A DNA stretch of 55,888 bases from CAYSNP01 sp964432485 (GTDB lineage: Bacteria > Bacillota > Clostridia > Christensenellales > DTU072), in NCBI GenBank assembly GCA_964432485.1, contig CAYSNP010000009.1, positions 1 to 55,888 of the forward strand, written 5' to 3'. Positions 41,584 to 49,558 of the stretch are shown here, in pieces (within the stretch, counting starts at the first letter, position 1; each line of letters opens with the position of its first letter). The translations under genes and the position numbers were made by a program. The notes beneath the pieces are model-generated. The model searched no databases. It was not told the origin of the DNA and was given only the letters and a program-made list of their open reading frames with translations.

Positions 41584-42501
41584 ATGAAAAAGCAAAAAGT
41601 AAATATATTTTTAATTTTATTGATTTTCACTTTTTTCAATGTTTTTACAGTTACAGTATTTCCTAACTTCACCGCAAACGCTAATGCAGGTCCTCCAACA
41701 TGGGGCGAAACCGGCAGGGGTATTATTTTTCGCAAGCATGACAAGGTCAAGATAGTTGGCGAAGTGCTGGATATTACATTTGGTGAGGACAATATATCAG
41801 AAGTTAGGGCAGAATACACTATGGCAAATATTAGTGATGAGAGCGTATCCGTTTTAACTATGTTTTTGTTGCCGCAAAGCATTGATGAAAGTAAGCAAGT
41901 TAAGGTAATGCAAAATAATACCGAATTAAGTTACGAGCTTAGGGACTACGAAATTGGCGCAAATCAAACATGGGAGGCATGGGAGGCAATTTTAGCAGAA
42001 GAAGAGCCGGAGTTTTCACAATTCGAAAGAGTAAACAGTATAGGAGCAATAATATATACACTTGATTTTGCCCCTCAAGAGCAATTAAAGGTTGTTGTAG
42101 AATATAACTACGATTTAGAGATTGCATTTTATAAAGATACACAGACTTTTAGGTATTACCTTTCACCTGCAAAGTATTGGCAAGACTTTGGCGGTATAGA
42201 AATCAATGTGCATCTTAATGAGAGTTATCCAAGATTAAGTAAGGCGTATCAAAATAACCAAACTATTAAGTTTAAGAAAATTAAAAGAATGCATTATCAA
42301 TATACCTACGATAGTTTGCCTGATGGACAACTTAGCATAGTAGCAGGGTATCCAATGTTAGAATCGCTTTATGCTAACAGAGGCACTATTTATCTGAGCT
42401 TGCTTTATCTCTCGCCCTTTATCCTAGCGGCAATAATTATTGTAATAATAACTGTTTTATTGATAAAAAGAAAAATAAAAAAGAAAAGAGCTTCTAGATA
42501 A
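41584..42501 (+). CDS. DUF4424-like surface protein with C-terminal membrane anchor
   Basis: 305 aa. Signal peptide (1 to about 35, cleavage after 'TANANA'), an extracellular beta-rich region starting 'GRGIIFRKHDKVKIVGEVLD', and a C-terminal membrane helix (about 272-296) with a stop-transfer run 'KRKIKKKRASR'. The pattern of a short conserved start followed by 'VRAEYTMANISDESVSVLT' resembles DUF4424 proteins, whose function is unknown. AAAGGAGAG site. Preceded by 216 bp, containing rpsU's promoter and otherwise AT-rich sequence; no good plus-strand promoter found. Confidence 0.7.
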   Translation: MKKQKVNIFLILLIFTFFNVFTVTVFPNFTANANAGPPTWGETGRGIIFRKHDKVKIVGEVLDITFGEDNISEVRAEYTMANISDESVSVLTMFLLPQSIDESKQVKVMQNNTELSYELRDYEIGANQTWEAWEAILAEEEPEFSQFERVNSIGAIIYTLDFAPQEQLKVVVEYNYDLEIAFYKDTQTFRYYLSPAKYWQDFGGIEINVHLNESYPRLSKAYQNNQTIKFKKIKRMHYQYTYDSLPDGQLSIVAGYPMLESLYANRGTIYLSLLYLSPFILAAIIIVIITVLLIKRKIKKKRASR

Positions 42502-42506
42502 AGGGA

Positions 42507-43085
42507 TTAGTCAAGCTCGTCCAAAGTCTTTTCGTAAGCTCCAATAAAGTTATCCATAAAATATTTAACTTCGGGTAAGGTTATCTTATTCAAGTCTGCT
42601 TTTATGGCAATTTTAGCTTTTTGAAACTCTTTATTGCCCGTTTTTAGCTCTTCAATGCATTTGATATATGCGCTAAGTTTATCGGCGGCTTTAAGATAAG
42701 CGTACTCGTTACTTTTAGGGTCAATTTTAATAAGTTTTTCGTATTCGGGACGCAAGGAATCGGGCAGCATAGAAAGCAGTTTATCATTAGCTACTTGTTC
42801 TATATCTTTATAGACCTTTTTTATAGAGGGATTAAAATACTTGATAGGAGCAGGCATATCTCCGGTAATTACCTCGCTGGCTTCGTGATATATTGCGGCG
42901 CAAGTTATAAGTCCGGCATTTAAGTTGCCGCAAAAAACCTTATTGTTAATTATTGCAAGCGCATGCGCAATATGAGCTACTTGCAGACTGTGCTCTAAAA
43001 TGTTTTCCTTAACGGTGGAGCGCATTAAGCTCCAACGCTCAATATATTTCATTCGGCTCATAAAAGCAAAGAAATTGTAATCCAT
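42507..43085 (-). CDS. YfbR-like HD-family 5'-deoxynucleotidase
   Basis: 192 aa from the ATG at 43085. HD-superfamily helical fold: H32 in 'LEHSLQVAHIAHAL', then H67-E68 where the family has H-D ('IYHEASEVITGDMPAPIKYF'), and D135 in 'KAADKL'. YfbR removes phosphate from dNMPs. The Asp-to-Glu change at the metal dyad could weaken or alter activity. The frame is open to 43145, but that stretch covers the thiT promoter, and the family starts near 'FFAFMSRMKYIERW'. Confidence 0.85.
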   Translation of the reverse strand: MDYNFFAFMSRMKYIERWSLMRSTVKENILEHSLQVAHIAHALAIINNKVFCGNLNAGLITCAAIYHEASEVITGDMPAPIKYFNPSIKKVYKDIEQVANDKLLSMLPDSLRPEYEKLIKIDPKSNEYAYLKAADKLSAYIKCIEELKTGNKEFQKAKIAIKADLNKITLPEVKYFMDNFIGAYEKTLDELD

Positions 43086-43091
43086 ACCCAT

Positions 43092-43097
43092 ATTATA
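43092..43097 (-). promoter_or_regulatory. -10 element six bases before the HD-protein ATG
   Basis: TATAAT at 43097-43092 on the minus strand, then six bases and the ATG at 43085. The -35 is weak (TAGATT, 43120-43115). If used, the mRNA would be leaderless. Confidence 0.45.
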
Positions 43098-43138
43098 ACG
43101 CAAAGCAAAACAAAAATCTATATGCCAATGCCAAATAG

Positions 43139-43167
43139 TTGACAAAAATCTATTCGAGTGTTAAGAT
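43139..43167 (+). promoter_or_regulatory. Sigma-A promoter of thiT
   Basis: TTGACA (43139-43144), 17-bp spacer, TAAGAT (43162-43167) with extended TGt. Expected +1 near 43174, 17 nt before the TPP riboswitch core. Confidence 0.85.
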
Positions 43168-43190
43168 AAAACAAATTAAATAATAAAAAA

Positions 43191-43256
43191 CGGGGTGCTA
43201 CGGCTGAGATTATACCCGAATGACCGGAACAAGGTAATTCTTGCGGCGGGAAGCGA
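43191..43256 (+). promoter_or_regulatory. TPP riboswitch (THI element)
   Basis: Conserved parts in order: GGGGTGC, CGGCTGAGAT, TATACCC, GACCGGAAC, AAGGTAATTCTTGCGG and CGGGAAG. This is the thiamine pyrophosphate aptamer and precedes a thiamine transporter gene. It is followed by a terminator, so TPP binding should stop transcription. Confidence 0.93.
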
Positions 43257-43263
43257 AAAGTAT

Positions 43264-43293
43264 AACTTCGGCACAAGCAAGCCGAAGTTTTTT
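43264..43293 (+). terminator. Riboswitch-controlled terminator
   Basis: AACTTCGGC (43264-43272), 8-nt loop, GCCGAAGTT (43281-43289), then Ts to 43293. Eight bases beyond the TPP aptamer; GGGAGG and the thiT ATG follow. Confidence 0.93.
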
Positions 43294-43310
43294 ATTTGGG
43301 AGGCAAGCAA

Positions 43311-44006
43311 ATGAATGAGAAAACTGTTGTTTGGATTATGGCGGGTATTTTAGTAGTGCTTTATGTGCTTGTTTACACTTTTGCAAAGAAAACTCCGGGC
43401 AAACTTAAAGCTAAATCCTTGGCTTATGCCGGGGTAATGGTGGCGCTTTCCTTTGGGCTTAGCTATATAAAATTATATTCACAACCGCAAGGGGGCTCAA
43501 TTACCTTGCTAAGTATGCTGCCTATTATGTTATATGCATATATGTTTGGGGTAAGGGAAGGATTAATGGCGGCTTTTGCTTATTCAATTTTGCAATGCGT
43601 ACAAGGGGTATATTACCTTAACTTTCTTCAATTTTTATTTGATTATATTATAGGATTTACCATGCTGGGTTTGGCAGGGGTCTTTCATAAACGCAAGCTA
43701 AATGCCAATTTGTCTTTAGATAAGGCAAAAAGTCCGACAATTAAAGCGTTTTATGCCTTTGTCAATGACTTTCCTTTTGCGCTGGCACTGGGTATGACAA
43801 TAGGGTTTATCGGTAGGTATCTTGCCTCGGTAATAGCCGGATACGCATTTTGGAGCAGTTTTGCTCCGTCAGGGCAGCATCCGCTGATATATTCTGTTAT
43901 ATACAATTCAGTATTGCTGATAGATGGCGCAATAGCGGTTGTGGGCGGGGTAATGCTAATGTATTTTAAGCCTTTAAGACACCAAATCGAAAATATAGCA
44001 AATTAG
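43311..44006 (+). CDS. thiT: ECF thiamine transporter S component ThiT
   Basis: 231 aa. Six-helix integral membrane protein that binds thiamine and works with EcfA-EcfA'-EcfT encoded elsewhere. Blocks: 'LSFGLSYIKLYSQPQGGSIT' region, 'SMLPIMLYAYMFGVREGLM', 'FDYIIGFTMLGLAGVF', 'FWSSFAPSGQHPLIYSV'. ATG at 43311 after GGGAGG; the frame from 43296 would lie before that site. Controlled by the TPP riboswitch. The stop overlaps that of the convergent ABC gene. Confidence 0.94.
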   Translation: MNEKTVVWIMAGILVVLYVLVYTFAKKTPGKLKAKSLAYAGVMVALSFGLSYIKLYSQPQGGSITLLSMLPIMLYAYMFGVREGLMAAFAYSILQCVQGVYYLNFLQFLFDYIIGFTMLGLAGVFHKRKLNANLSLDKAKSPTIKAFYAFVNDFPFALALGMTIGFIGRYLASVIAGYAFWSSFAPSGQHPLIYSVIYNSVLLIDGAIAVVGGVMLMYFKPLRHQIENIAN

Positions 44007-45058
44007 TAAATTAGCTTTTCATTAGAGTCATCGTATAACCTAATGCTTCCCGGTAAAACTTTGATAAAAAGCTCCCCTTTTGCAAAATTGCCAATAGGTG
44101 CAATAATATTTTGGTTATTGCAAATCAAATGAGCATAAATCTGTCCTTCTTTGTGTTCACAAAACTCAATTTTTGCAATTGCACCCTCAGTTGACTCTTT
44201 TGCCATAAATCCAACTATTACATTTGTGCCAATATAAATATCATTTAGCAATTGACGCTTGTCCAGAACAATTTTTTGCCCCAATAGCTCTATAAATAGC
44301 TTGCTATCCTCTTTTTGCAGCATTACTTGAGCAAAGTTAGCAGAAAGACCATACGCATATTTATAAACTTGTACGGTTGCAGGACTTTCTTTTATTTCTG
44401 CCGCTGTGCCTGTTTGTTCTAAAATCCCGTAATGCAATACGCTTATTCTACTATTAAGCGTAAAGGCTTCGTCAACGCTGTCTGTAGCAAAGAAAATATT
44501 GCTTTTATATGCCTTGACAATAGGGAGCAACTCTATAAAAAGCTCTCTTCTTTCCTCACCTTTTAGCAATGCAAAAGGATTGTCAATAAGCAGTAGCGGC
44601 GCATTGCGGACAAGCGCTCTTGCAAAGGCAAGCCTTATCTTATCGCTACTCTTTAGTCGGGCAGCAGAAAAAGAAAGCAAATGGTCAAGTTTGCATTGCG
44701 GCGCTATCTTAGCTATTGCAAGCGCAATTTGCTCTTTGGGAACTTTTCTGATTTTAAGCGGATAGGCAAGATTCCACTTTACGCTTCTAGCTTCAATTAT
44801 CCCGCAATCTTGAAAAATAATGCCAATATCCCTTTCTTTGGTCTTTTTGTCCTGTATAGGTATATTGTTGAAAAGTATTGCTCCCTCTTGGGCAGCCAGC
44901 AGCCCTGCAATACATTTAAGCAGAGAAGTTTTGCCTCCTTGCTTGCTTGCAAGGATACAAATATGCTCGCCTTCTGTGCAGGAAATGCTGTAATTGGAGA
45001 CTCCTACAGCACCTGCGGTATATTTTTGTCTTAGATTCTTTATTTCAATTGTACTCAT
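44003..45058 (-). CDS. Degenerate MalK/MsmX-like ABC ATPase with TOBE-like end
   Basis: 351 aa, aligned by eye with sugar-importer ATPases (MsmX/UgpC). Walker A is kept in weak form (A37-S45, 'ASKQGGKTS'; K43), and Q83 of the Q-loop is present. The signature LSGGQ is L135-KSSD, Walker B has D159-N160 instead of D-E, the D-loop is 'ALLKG', and the H-loop His is D193 ('ATDSVDEAF'). A C-terminal TOBE-like beta region (about 240-351) is retained. No permease or binding protein is nearby. It is probably not an active hydrolase on its own; it may bind ATP and pair with a catalytic partner. Its mRNA looks leaderless. Confidence 0.8.
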   Translation of the reverse strand: MSTIEIKNLRQKYTAGAVGVSNYSISCTEGEHICILASKQGGKTSLLKCIAGLLAAQEGAILFNNIPIQDKKTKERDIGIIFQDCGIIEARSVKWNLAYPLKIRKVPKEQIALAIAKIAPQCKLDHLLSFSAARLKSSDKIRLAFARALVRNAPLLLIDNPFALLKGEERRELFIELLPIVKAYKSNIFFATDSVDEAFTLNSRISVLHYGILEQTGTAAEIKESPATVQVYKYAYGLSANFAQVMLQKEDSKLFIELLGQKIVLDKRQLLNDIYIGTNVIVGFMAKESTEGAIAKIEFCEHKEGQIYAHLICNNQNIIAPIGNFAKGELFIKVLPGSIRLYDDSNEKLIY

Positions 45059-45065
45059 AAGATTA

Positions 45066-45093
45066 ATTATAATATATTTTGTCTTTTTTGCAA
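45066..45093 (-). promoter_or_regulatory. Sigma-A promoter of the degenerate ABC ATPase, leaderless
   Basis: On the minus strand TTGCAA (45093-45088), 16-bp spacer, TATAAT (45071-45066), then seven bases and the ATG at 45058. There is no room for a ribosome-binding site. Confidence 0.75.
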
Positions 45094-45103
45094 CTTAATA
45101 TAA

Positions 45104-45132
45104 TTGCATAAATATTCATTGTAATGTATAAT
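45104..45132 (+). promoter_or_regulatory. argD promoter with overlapping ArgR-type box
   Basis: TTGCAT (45104-45109), 17-bp spacer, TATAAT (45127-45132). The box TGCATAAATATTCA (45105-45118) matches the ARG box TGAAT-N4-ATTCA at 9 of 10 half-site bases and overlaps the -35 and spacer. The argG promoter has almost the same arrangement. Confidence 0.75.
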
Positions 45133-45152
45133 AGCTTAATGGAGGTAAGAAA

Positions 45153-46343
45153 ATGATTGCAGAAAAAATCATAGAAAATGATAAAAAGTACTTATTAAAA
45201 AGTTATGCACCGCATAATATTGTACTTACCAAAGGTGAAGGGTGCAAGATATATGATGCTAACGGCAAACAATATTTAGATTTTTTGGCAGGGATTGCAG
45301 TAAGTGCGCTGGGACACAACAATAAAAAGCTGGTTGCCGCCATCACCCGTCAAGCTAAAAAGATGCTACTGACTTCGGGCTATTTTCATAATGAAAATTC
45401 AGGAAAATTAGCCGGCGACTTAATAAGGAATACTCATTTCAAAAGAGTTTTTTTTGCAAATAGCGGAGCGGAAGCTAACGAATGCGCTTTGAAAATTGCA
45501 AAAAAATATATGAACGACAATTTTCCGGGCAGATATAAGATTGTAACTTGCGACAACTCATTTCATGGCAGAACGCTTGCAACGGTAGCCGCTACCGGTC
45601 AAGAAAAATATCGAAAGCCTTTTGAGCCTTTGCCCGATTGGTATATATATATCCCTTTTAATGATACAAGCGCCTTAAAAGATGCCCTTAAAGACCCTGA
45701 AGTTGGTGTGTTTATGGTGGAGTGTATTCAAGGGGAGGGCGGCATAAGAGAAGCTACTGCGGAGTTTCTGCAAACAGCCCGCAAGTTAACAAGGCGATAC
45801 AATCAGCTTTTGATTATTGACGAGATACAAACAGGGCTATATCGTACAGGAGCACTTTATTCTTATATGCATTACCAAATAAAGCCCGATATAATCACTT
45901 TGGCAAAAGCATTGGGCGGCGGAATACCCATTAGCGCATGCCTAGCAGGCAGACTTGTAGAGGATACTATCACCCCCGGCGACCACGGAACTACTTTTGG
46001 AGGCAACCCTTTTGCTACAGCTGTAGCGCTATGTGTGGTGAAAGAAATTAGGAAAACAAAAATGCAAGTACATATTGCAGAGGTTGCAGAGTATTTTTAT
46101 GCCAAACTAAAACAATTGGCTGAAAGCAAAGACACAGTAGCAGAATTAAGGGGCAAAGGCTTAATGTTAGGATTGAATATAGTCAAAGAGGTTAATGTAA
46201 AAGATTATGTAGCGGCTCTTTTAGAAGAAGGCATTGTTTGCGGCGATGCCGGCGGGGATACCTTGCGCTTCTTGCCGCCGCTGATTATATCAAAAGAAGA
46301 AATTGATATTTTGGTAATAAAACTTAATAAAGTTCTAAAATAA
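45153..46343 (+). CDS. argD: Acetylornithine aminotransferase
   Basis: 396 aa. PLP class III aminotransferase. 'FLAGIAVSALGHNN', 'FFANSGAEANECALKIAKKY', 'ESFHGRTLATVAATGQ'-like 'NSFHGRTLATVAATGQEKYR', 'IIDEIQTGLYRTG', PLP lysine in 'ITLAKALGGGIPISA'. Makes N-acetylornithine in arginine synthesis; could also act on other acylated amino donors. GGAGG site. Thirteen bases separate it from carB. Confidence 0.93.
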   Translation: MIAEKIIENDKKYLLKSYAPHNIVLTKGEGCKIYDANGKQYLDFLAGIAVSALGHNNKKLVAAITRQAKKMLLTSGYFHNENSGKLAGDLIRNTHFKRVFFANSGAEANECALKIAKKYMNDNFPGRYKIVTCDNSFHGRTLATVAATGQEKYRKPFEPLPDWYIYIPFNDTSALKDALKDPEVGVFMVECIQGEGGIREATAEFLQTARKLTRRYNQLLIIDEIQTGLYRTGALYSYMHYQIKPDIITLAKALGGGIPISACLAGRLVEDTITPGDHGTTFGGNPFATAVALCVVKEIRKTKMQVHIAEVAEYFYAKLKQLAESKDTVAELRGKGLMLGLNIVKEVNVKDYVAALLEEGIVCGDAGGDTLRFLPPLIISKEEIDILVIKLNKVLK

Positions 46344-46356
46344 AGACGGAGCAAGT

Positions 46357-49300
46357 ATGCCAAAAAGGAATGATATAGAAAAAATATTAGTGATAGGGAG
46401 CGGCCCTATAATTATAGGTCAAGCGGCAGAATTTGACTATTCGGGCACGCAGGCTTGCAAAGCACTTAGAGAAGAAGGCTATAAAGTAGTGCTAATCAAT
46501 AGCAATCCTGCTACTATAATGACCGATAGCACAACTGCCGATACCGTATATATAGAGCCCATAAACCTTAAAACGGTTACCCAAATCATAGAAAAAGAGT
46601 GCCCACAAGGCATTTTGCCGACCTTAGGCGGACAGACCGGGCTTAATATGGCAATTGAGCTTGCGGGTGCCGGCATACTTGAGCTACACGGTGTAAAACT
46701 GCTGGGCACAAAGTTATCTTCCATTAATAAGGCTGAGGATAGGGAGCTGTTCCGCACCCTAATGGGCGAGCTGGGACAAAAAGTTCCCGCTTCCGAAATT
46801 GTTACTTCGTATGAGCAAGCTAAACATTTTGCGCTAACCAACGGCTACCCTGTAATTATCCGCCCTGCGTTTACGCTAGGCGGCACAGGCGGCGGCATTG
46901 CGGAAAACGATAAAGAGTTTCAAGAAATAGTGCTTAAAGGGCTAAAGCATAGTATTATTCATCAAGTTATTTTGGAGCAATCTGTTGCGGGCTGGAAAGA
47001 AATAGAGTTCGAAGTTATCAGAGACGGGCGGGACAATTGCATTATCGTCTGCAATATGGAGAATTTTGATCCCGTAGGCATTCATACAGGGGACAGTATT
47101 GTTGTTGCGCCCGGGCAAACGCTTTCGGATAAAGAATATCATATGTTGCGTTCTGCCTCTCTTAAAATAATTAAAGCATTGGAAATTGAGGGGGGCTGCA
47201 ATATTCAATTTGCGCTTAATCCGGAAAGCTATGAATATGTTGTAATTGAAGTCAATCCCAGGGTAAGCCGCTCATCTGCTCTTGCCAGCAAAGCTACCGG
47301 TTATCCTATAGCGCGGGTAGCCGCTAAAATAGCGGTAGGGTTTACTTTAGATGAGATAAGAAACGATGTAACAGGTATGACTTATGCAGGCAGTGAGCCC
47401 ACTATTGACTATGTGGTGACTAAAGTCCCTCGGTTTCCGTTTGATAAGTTTACTACAGCGGATAGAAAACTGGGTACTCAAATGAAAGCCACAGGCGAAG
47501 TAATGGCAATAGGGCGTTGCTTTGAAGAAAGTTTGCTAAAGGCAATAGACAGCTTAGATATCAAAGTCAATTATCAATTTGGCATGGAAGCTATGAAGCA
47601 ATGGTCTTTTGAAAAACTTATGCAAGAATTGGCAAAGGGAAACGATGAGCGCATCTTTATTATTAGCGAGGCATTTTGGCGGGGAGTAAGCATTGACGAA
47701 ATCTTTAAGATTACCAAGATAGACCGCTTCTTTTTAGGTAAAATCTTAAATATTGTCAATCATGCAAAAAGGCTACAAACTACTTCAATTGGCGAACTTA
47801 CAGAGGAGTTAATGCGCACCATAAAATACTTGGGATTTTCCGATGCTTATATTGCCAATCTTATGAATGTGGATAAAGAGCAAGTAATTGAGTTAAGGAG
47901 CAAATATAAAATAGCGCCTGTTTTTAAGATGGTAGATACTTGCGCAGGAGAGTTTGAGGCTGCTACACCATATTATTATAGCTGTTACGAGGACAATGAA
48001 GAGCTTAAAGTAAACAAGGCAAAGAAGGTTATTGTATTAGGCAGCGGCCCTATCCGTATCGGTCAAGGTATTGAGTTTGACTATTGCTCTGTCCATTGCG
48101 TTAAGGCATTAAAGGAAATGGGCATAGAATCGATAATAATCAACAGCAATCCCGAAACGGTAAGCACAGATTTTGATACCAGCGACAAGCTGTTCTTTGA
48201 GCCGCTAACCTATGAATGTGTAATGGATATTATAGAAAAGGAGCGTCCAACCGGAGTAATAGTGCAATTTGGCGGACAAACAGCAATAAATCTTGCCCGA
48301 CCGCTTGCCGATGCCGGAGTTGTGGTACTTGGCACTTCCGCTGCCGATATAGACAGGGCGGAAGGACGGGATAAATTTATTACCGTGCTTGAGGAGCTAG
48401 GGATTCCTATGCCGCCAGGCAAAACTGTCTTTACCCTTGAGGATGCTGCCAAAGAGGCGGATGCGCTAGGCTTCCCCGTGCTGGTCAGACCCAGTTATGT
48501 GCTGGGCGGCAGGGCAATGGAAATAGTGTATAATCATTCACATTTGCACGATTATATGAATTTGGCGCTAGCTTTGGAAAATGAGCAAGCTATACTTATA
48601 GACAAGTATATAACCGGCAAAGAAATAGAAGTAGATGCTATCGGCGACGGTGAAATGGTGGTCATCCCCGGGATTATGGAGCATATTGAGAGGGCGGGGG
48701 TGCATAGCGGGGATAGTATAAGTGTATATCCGGCTCAAACGCTGTCTTCTAGAATTGTTAAACTTATTGAGGACTATACTGTACGCTTAGGACTGCATCT
48801 AAAGATAAAGGGCTTATTTAATATTCAATTTGTAATGGATAAAAATGAAAACCTATATGTTATAGAAGTCAATCCCCGAGCCAGCCGCACCGTGCCTATT
48901 TTAACTAAGGTTACTAAAGTTAAAATGGTCAATATAGCTACTGAAATTATGCTTGGCAAAAAGCTGAAGGAACTGGGCTTTACAGGCGGGCTGATAGAAC
49001 CCTCTAAGTTTATTACGGTAAAAGCCCCTGTGTTTAGCTTTGCTAAAATGAACTCCGTTGATATTTCGCTTTCTCCGGAAATGAAATCCACAGGCGAGGT
49101 TATGGGGACTGATACCAACTATAAAGCGGCATTAAAAAAAGCACTAGTTGCTAGCGGGCTAAATATACCTCCGCTTGGCAATGTGCTGTTTTCGCTTGCG
49201 GACAGGGATAAAGCGGAAGGCTTACAAATAGCGCGGGCACTTACCAAAAGAGGATACAAGTTGTTTGCTACGGATAAAACCTTTGAATATTTTACTGCAA

Positions 49301-49557
49301 ACAGGCTAAACTGCAACTTAATAAAAAAAGATACCTTAATTAAGGTAATGCAGGAAGAAAATAATATTGACTTTATTATTACAACCGCTACGCTGGGCAA
49401 GGATACTCATCGCACAGGTTTTGCCATTCGGCGCACAGCTATGGAGTTTAATATACCTTGCATTACTTCGCTTGACACCGCATCAGCGGTAATATTTGCA
49501 TTTTCGGGCATAGTACACGACAAAGTATTGGCCTTAAACGAATATGGAGGAAATTAA
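46357..49557 (+). CDS. carB: Carbamoyl-phosphate synthase large subunit
   Basis: 1066 aa, full length. Two homologous ATP-grasp halves, each starting with an 'IVLGSGPIRIGQ'-type motif ('VIGSGPIIIGQAAEFDYSG', 'VLGSGPIRIGQGIEFDY'), oligomerisation domain between, and the C-terminal MGS allosteric domain (about 930-1066). Makes carbamoyl phosphate for arginine and pyrimidines. The glutaminase subunit CarA is not encoded in this window. Followed at once by argF with GGAGG. Confidence 0.97.
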   Translation: MPKRNDIEKILVIGSGPIIIGQAAEFDYSGTQACKALREEGYKVVLINSNPATIMTDSTTADTVYIEPINLKTVTQIIEKECPQGILPTLGGQTGLNMAIELAGAGILELHGVKLLGTKLSSINKAEDRELFRTLMGELGQKVPASEIVTSYEQAKHFALTNGYPVIIRPAFTLGGTGGGIAENDKEFQEIVLKGLKHSIIHQVILEQSVAGWKEIEFEVIRDGRDNCIIVCNMENFDPVGIHTGDSIVVAPGQTLSDKEYHMLRSASLKIIKALEIEGGCNIQFALNPESYEYVVIEVNPRVSRSSALASKATGYPIARVAAKIAVGFTLDEIRNDVTGMTYAGSEPTIDYVVTKVPRFPFDKFTTADRKLGTQMKATGEVMAIGRCFEESLLKAIDSLDIKVNYQFGMEAMKQWSFEKLMQELAKGNDERIFIISEAFWRGVSIDEIFKITKIDRFFLGKILNIVNHAKRLQTTSIGELTEELMRTIKYLGFSDAYIANLMNVDKEQVIELRSKYKIAPVFKMVDTCAGEFEAATPYYYSCYEDNEELKVNKAKKVIVLGSGPIRIGQGIEFDYCSVHCVKALKEMGIESIIINSNPETVSTDFDTSDKLFFEPLTYECVMDIIEKERPTGVIVQFGGQTAINLARPLADAGVVVLGTSAADIDRAEGRDKFITVLEELGIPMPPGKTVFTLEDAAKEADALGFPVLVRPSYVLGGRAMEIVYNHSHLHDYMNLALALENEQAILIDKYITGKEIEVDAIGDGEMVVIPGIMEHIERAGVHSGDSISVYPAQTLSSRIVKLIEDYTVRLGLHLKIKGLFNIQFVMDKNENLYVIEVNPRASRTVPILTKVTKVKMVNIATEIMLGKKLKELGFTGGLIEPSKFITVKAPVFSFAKMNSVDISLSPEMKSTGEVMGTDTNYKAALKKALVASGLNIPPLGNVLFSLADRDKAEGLQIARALTKRGYKLFATDKTFEYFTANRLNCNLIKKDTLIKVMQEENNIDFIITTATLGKDTHRTGFAIRRTAMEFNIPCITSLDTASAVIFAFSGIVHDKVLALNEYGGN

Positions 49558-49558
49558 T

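Noticed and set aside
43086..43145. Longer start for the HD protein at 43145
   Set aside because: The added 20 residues overlap the thiT promoter and do not match the family N-terminus.
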